From: Bradyrhizobium sp. Gha
Lineage (GTDB): Bacteria; Pseudomonadota; Alphaproteobacteria; Rhizobiales; Xanthobacteraceae
Length of the DNA stretch: 64,000 nucleotides
NCBI RefSeq assembly: GCF_900113735.1
Contig: NZ_FOQM01000028.1
Span: forward strand, 44,457 to 108,456
Reading direction: 5' to 3'
Below, in pieces: positions 60,620 through 64,000 of this stretch (positions are counted from its first letter, which is position 1; the number at the start of each line of letters is the position of its first letter). Both the position numbers and the translations under genes were made by a program. The notes under the pieces are model-generated. The model worked only from the letters and a program-made list of their open reading frames with translations, searched no databases and had not been told where the DNA came from.

Positions 60620-60865
60620 ATGACGCGGCCGATCTGTCTTGTCCTGGCGCTGCTGGTGCTGATGGCAACGCGCGCTGATGCGGCAATCCTCGATTGGCAG
60701 GCCGAGCTGCAGCGCTGCCGTGCGCTGCGCGAGACCGTGGCGCCGCTGCTTCAGGCCGGCGAGGGCATATCCGCCATCGGCCGCTCCAACAGATCCGTCC
60801 GCCGCTGCATCTGGATCCAGCGCATGGCGGTTCGCAGGAAAATCCCCGGCGCGGAGGTGTGGTAG
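60620..60865 (+). CDS. Small exported protein, 81 residues
   Basis: ATG 60620 is preceded by GGAAGGGA at correct spacing. The product has a signal peptide (MTRPICLVLALLVLMATRADA) and a basic mature part with two Cys residues (ELQRCRALRETVAPLL and RRCIWIQRMAVRRK). No family is recognised. The extension to 60527 was not used. Confidence 0.6.
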   Translation: MTRPICLVLALLVLMATRADAAILDWQAELQRCRALRETVAPLLQAGEGISAIGRSNRSVRRCIWIQRMAVRRKIPGAEVW

Positions 60866-60873
60866 CGGGACTG

Positions 60874-61329
60874 TCAGACGCGCTTGAGCAGCAACTCCTT
60901 CAGCCCGGTCGGATAGAGGCTCAGGCCATCAGGCAGGTCGAGATCGGCCAGATCGAACCAGCGCGCGACGATCTCCTCCCCGTTATCCTCCCGGAAGTCG
61001 ACGCGGTCCTGGCCGCTGAAGGCGCGTTGCGGAAACGCGACCTCGGCAATGAACATCACCTCGTGACCGATCGCGCCCTCGTGGACAAAGATATTCTCCA
61101 TCATCCGCGGCTCGCCCATGATAGTGACGTCGATGCCGAGTTCCTCGTTGAATTCGCGCATCAGCGCATCGCGCCAGCTCTCGCCAAACTCGATTTCGCC
61201 ACCGAGCGGGCGCACGCCCTTGATCCGGCCTGCGTCATCGCGCACCTCGGCTGCGAGCAGCCGCCCGTCCCGCCAATGCAGGCCGATTGCGACGACGCGG
61301 ATATGGGGATGCGGGCGCCATGTGGTCAT
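60874..61329 (-). CDS. Nudix hydrolase
   Basis: The 151-residue protein starts at 61329 and has the Nudix box GGEIEFGESWRDALMREFNEELG (written here only as its core), with the catalytic REFNEELG glutamates. The C-terminal half is variable, so the substrate, a nucleoside diphosphate derivative, is unknown. It lies 8 bases downstream of the mandelate-racemase-like gene on the same strand, so the two are probably co-transcribed. Confidence 0.9.
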   Translation of the reverse strand: MTTWRPHPHIRVVAIGLHWRDGRLLAAEVRDDAGRIKGVRPLGGEIEFGESWRDALMREFNEELGIDVTIMGEPRMMENIFVHEGAIGHEVMFIAEVAFPQRAFSGQDRVDFREDNGEEIVARWFDLADLDLPDGLSLYPTGLKELLLKRV

Positions 61330-61337
61330 GGGGCTGC

Positions 61338-62429
61338 TCACGTCACCAGATATGTCTTCACCGCCGCCTCGTCCCATTCAATCCCGTTGCCCGGCGCTTC
61401 GCCCGGCAGCGCAAAGCCGTCCTTGATCGACAGCCGCGTCGAAAGCACCGCGTCGGCCCAATCGACATATTCGAGCCAATGGGCAGTCGGCGTCACGCAC
61501 AGCAGATGTGCGCTGACCTCCGAGAACAGGTGTGTCGACATCTCGATGCCGGCGGCATGCGCGAGTGCGGCGGCGCGGAGCCAGCCGGTGACGCCGCCGA
61601 TGCGCTGCACGTCGGGCATCACGTAATCGCATGCCTCGGCCGACAGGGCCGATTGCATCGAAAACGCGCCGTCGAAATTCTCGCCGATCTGGACAGGCGT
61701 GCGCAGCGCATCCGCAATGCGGGCGCAGCCCGCATAATCGTCGTGACGGATCGGCTCCTCGATCCAGCTCAACCCCTCGTCGTCGAGCATCTCGCCGCGG
61801 CGGATCGCTTCGCTGATCGTCAGCGCCTGATTGTAGTCGCACATCAGCGTCACGTCGTCGCCGACGGCCTTGCGTACCGCGCGGACCACGGCGAGATCCT
61901 CCCGCGCATCGGGCCGGCCGACGCGGATCTTGGCCGCATGAAAGCCTTCGGCCAGCAGCTTGTGGGCCTCCTCCACCGCGGCGCCGACGGGCATGATGCC
62001 GAGCCCCTTCGAATTGTAGGCCTTCACCGGCTTGGGCGCGCCGCCGAGCAGCCGCGCCAGTGGCAGGCCCCTGCTACGTGCCAATGCATCCCACGCCGCC
62101 ATGTCGATGCCGGACTGCGCCAGCCGTTGCAGCCCGGCAAGCCCGAGCAGCGTGAAGCGCCGGGTCAGCTTGCGCTCGATCTCGAACGGCAGCAGCTCGT
62201 CGCCGGCGACGAGCTGGGACATCTCCGCGACCATCGCGGTCAGCGGCTTCAGGGCCGACGGTGTGATCGCAAAGAGATAGGCATGGCCCACCGCGCCCTG
62301 GTCGGTCTCGCAATCGATCAGCACCAGCGGCGCCTGTGCGACCGGGCCGGTCGAGGTCTTCAGCGGCAAATTCATCGGCACGATCACGGGGCGCGCGTTG
62401 AAGCGCCTGATACGGATGGTCTCGGTCAT
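61338..62429 (-). CDS. Mandelate-racemase-subgroup enolase-superfamily enzyme
   Basis: The 363-residue barrel enzyme closely follows the mandelate racemase pattern: metal ligands in CDYNQAL (Asp), WIEEP (Glu) and GENFDG (Glu), the Asp of MPDVQRIGGVTGW and the His of STHLFSEVSAHLL, plus a Glu in HWLEYVDWA. However, the general-base motif is KIR (in AAKIRVGRP), with Arg where mandelate racemase has its second Lys. The substrate is therefore uncertain; an acid sugar or hydroxyacid is likely. Confidence 0.85.
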   Translation of the reverse strand: MTETIRIRRFNARPVIVPMNLPLKTSTGPVAQAPLVLIDCETDQGAVGHAYLFAITPSALKPLTAMVAEMSQLVAGDELLPFEIERKLTRRFTLLGLAGLQRLAQSGIDMAAWDALARSRGLPLARLLGGAPKPVKAYNSKGLGIMPVGAAVEEAHKLLAEGFHAAKIRVGRPDAREDLAVVRAVRKAVGDDVTLMCDYNQALTISEAIRRGEMLDDEGLSWIEEPIRHDDYAGCARIADALRTPVQIGENFDGAFSMQSALSAEACDYVMPDVQRIGGVTGWLRAAALAHAAGIEMSTHLFSEVSAHLLCVTPTAHWLEYVDWADAVLSTRLSIKDGFALPGEAPGNGIEWDEAAVKTYLVT

Positions 62430-62479
62430 GGGGTCTCACGGCATGCATGCAGGTTCATGTGCGATCTTAAACATCTGTC

Positions 62480-63698
62480 ATGAAACGAAAAGGCGTCTAC
62501 CGCGACTCATCATCATTGGGTTGCGCCGGGAGGGTTTGCTGGCTCTGCCGTGCGCATTCTTGCCAATCCTGGTGGCGCGACCAGGGTCGTTCACAATTAC
62601 GAATCCGTCGCCGGCGCGATCCCGATCCCGGCGACGCTGTCGCTGGAGCTCGGCCGTGTCATCGGCGCGCAGCAGGAGAACATCACCTATCGCTTCGTCT
62701 CGGACTTCCCGTTCCAGAACCGCGCCCCGCACCAGCTCGACAAGTTCCAGAAGGATGCGCTCGACGCGCTTCGCAGGGATCCCGAGCAGAAGATCGTCGA
62801 GACCGCCACCTCGCTGTTTTCCGACAAGGTCCGCCTCGTCGCGCCCGTCGTCATGGGGCCGGCCTGCGTCAGCTGCCACAACAGCCACCCCGAAAGCCCG
62901 AAGACGGACTGGAAGGTCGGTGACATCAGAGGCATCCAGGAGGTGATCATCGCCCAGCCGATCGCCGCCAACATCGTCAGCCGCCTCTGCCTTCCGGAGA
63001 ACGACCTCTTGAGATTCCACATCTCGTTCAAGTTCCTGCTGGCCTATTTCCTGATTGCCGCCGGCTGCGGTCTGTCGTTCCTGTCGCTGCAGCGCCGTCA
63101 GGCCCGCCGCATCAAGGGCATGAACAGGGAGCTCGAATCCACCAACGACTTCCTGGCCTCCCTGTCGATCAAGATCTCGCGCTATATCCCACCGCAGGTC
63201 TACAAGAGCATTTTCTCCGGGCAGAAGGACGTCACCATCCACACCGAGCGCAAGAAGCTCACGATCTTCTTCTCCGACATCCAGAACTTTACAGTGACCA
63301 CCGAGCGGCTGCAGCCGGAATTGCTGACCCAGCTGCTCAACGAATATTTCACCGAGATGTCTGCGATCGCCCATGAACATGGCGGCACGGTCGACAAGTT
63401 CATCGGCGATGCCATGCTGATCTTCTTCGGCGACCCCGAGACCAAGGGCGACCGCGCCGATGCGCAGGCCTGTCTGCGGATGGCCTGGCGCATGCAGCAA
63501 CGCCTCACCGAGCTCAATGCGAAGTGGCGCGCCTCCGGCATCGAGCAGCCGTTCCGCTCGCGCATGGGCATCAATTCGGGCTATTGCAATGTCGGCAATT
63601 TCGGCAGCAGCGATCGCATGGACTATACGATCATAGGTGCGGAGGCGAACCTCGCCGCGCGGCTGCAATCGATCGCCGAGCCCGGCAGGGCGAGCTAG
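62480..63698 (+). pseudogene. DUF3365 haem-binding domain plus adenylate cyclase, damaged at both ends
   Basis: A frame open from GTG 62550 to 63698 (382 codons) holds a DUF3365-type domain with CVSCH (haem c site), a membrane helix (FKFLLAYFLIAAGCGLSFL) and a cyclase domain with both metal-binding Asp motifs (FFSDIQNF and FIGDAML). It ends abruptly as IAEPGRAS. Homologues would run about 60-80 residues beyond this. The natural N-terminal anchor appears as LIIIGLRREGLLALPCAFL in a different frame just upstream, suggesting frameshifts. An IS lies beyond the 3' break. I regard it as decayed, though the catalytic core could still be expressed. Confidence 0.6.
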
Positions 63699-63702
63699 AG
63701 GC

Positions 63703-63725
63703 CGTCATGCCCGGGCTCGTCCCAC
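63703..63725. repeat. Fragment of a GTCATGCCC-type dispersed repeat
   Basis: CGTCATGCCCGGGCTCGTCCC resembles the start of the palindrome at 39454 but lacks its second half. It sits exactly where the cyclase gene breaks off. Confidence 0.4.
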
Positions 63726-63743
63726 GGCTGTCCGGTTGAGCGC

Positions 63744-64000
63744 TTAGCATAGACTGAGGCTCATCTGTCTGTGATCTTGAAGGACTGGCTCGGGCGCGTC
63801 CAGATTTTGGATCGATCTGCGGTGCATGAGATTGGTGCGGACGAGCCTGGCGAAGACGAGCGGGCTCTGAACGGCTTTTTGGGCGGCCTGGGCCAGGCGC
63901 AGCAGCAGAAAGGCGATCAGGGCGACGGAGATCTGGATTCGCACGGCATTCTCGGAGGTGCCCACGAAGCGGGTGATCTTGAGGGTCTGCTTGACCCAGC
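63744..64000 (-). mobile_element. IS4-family transposase, C-terminal part (cut by the window edge)
   Basis: The minus-strand frame is open from the edge (64000) to a stop at 63744-63746. It reads WVKQTLKITRFVGTSENAVRIQISVALIAFLLLRLAQ, a stretch matching the C-terminal end of IS4-type (DUF4372-associated) transposases. The element continues outside the window; terminal inverted repeats were not confirmed. Confidence 0.82.

Overview
The window is GC-rich chromosomal DNA from an alphaproteobacterium of the Rhizobiales/Nitrobacteraceae type, most likely Bradyrhizobium or a close relative. The pointers are a DUF3551 secreted protein, CpdR, homospermidine synthase, a small heat-shock gene with a ROSE-like leader, a suhB/mmgR-type small RNA beside an inositol-monophosphatase-family gene, and several copies of GTCATTGCGAGGAGC-type dispersed palindromes. 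Nearly all of it reads as stable chromosomal backbone. The only clear mobile DNA is an IS4-type transposase at the right edge, next to a decayed cyclase gene.

Layout. 1-5.2 kb: the 3' end of htpG, an RND efflux pump without a neighbouring adaptor, a DUF3551 protein and a Bug-type solute-binding protein. 5.4-9.7 kb: an acyl-activation cassette (FATP-type acyl-CoA synthetase, acyl carrier protein, a second adenylate-forming ligase, FabG-like reductase) whose last three genes overlap. 10-13.3 kb: DUF3095, DUF2147, GNAT and Fe/Mn superoxide dismutase genes. 13.4-19.1 kb: a zinc operon behind a near-ideal Zur box (His-rich membrane peptide, ZnuC, ZnuB, ZnuA, CobW-type GTPase, WD40 protein, then an MgtC-like protein). 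19.6-26.6 kb: acetoacetate decarboxylase, then a leftward run (ornithine decarboxylase, GNAT, RidA, homospermidine synthase, exported argininosuccinate-lyase-like protein) headed by a long leader resembling the alphaproteobacterial speF RNA.

26.7-35.3 kb: an M3 oligopeptidase joined to a DUF1007/NicO pair (ZevAB-like metal transport), MAPEG, ferrochelatase, an ABC-type binding protein and an SPFH/NfeD pair. 35.4-39.4 kb: an HxlR regulator divergent from a carboxymuconolactone-decarboxylase-family gene with two tandem operator dyads between them, arabinose-5-phosphate isomerase and an outer-membrane beta-barrel protein. 39.6-45.9 kb: glutamate synthase GltB/GltD. 46.4-56.3 kb: an exported proline-rich protein, Hsp20, an alpha/beta hydrolase, a large membrane-anchored di-heme RoxA-like protein with an unusual N-terminal extension, a cyclase-TPR protein, a LysE exporter and a TauE/LysR divergent pair. 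56.4-64 kb: HisN-type phosphatase, the small RNA, N-formylglutamate amidohydrolase, CpdR, tRNA-Val(GAC), DUF2945, DUF488, a Nudix hydrolase, a mandelate-racemase-like enzyme, a degraded DUF3365/cyclase gene and the IS end.

Functional threads. Zinc homeostasis appears twice (Zur-controlled znu operon, ZevAB-like pair). The polyamine genes encode ornithine to putrescine to homospermidine. The most unusual proteins are the exported lyase with Asn in place of the usual catalytic His, the RoxA-like fusion, and the mandelate-racemase homologue with Lys-x-Arg instead of Lys-x-Lys. No CRISPR array, prophage or rRNA gene was seen.
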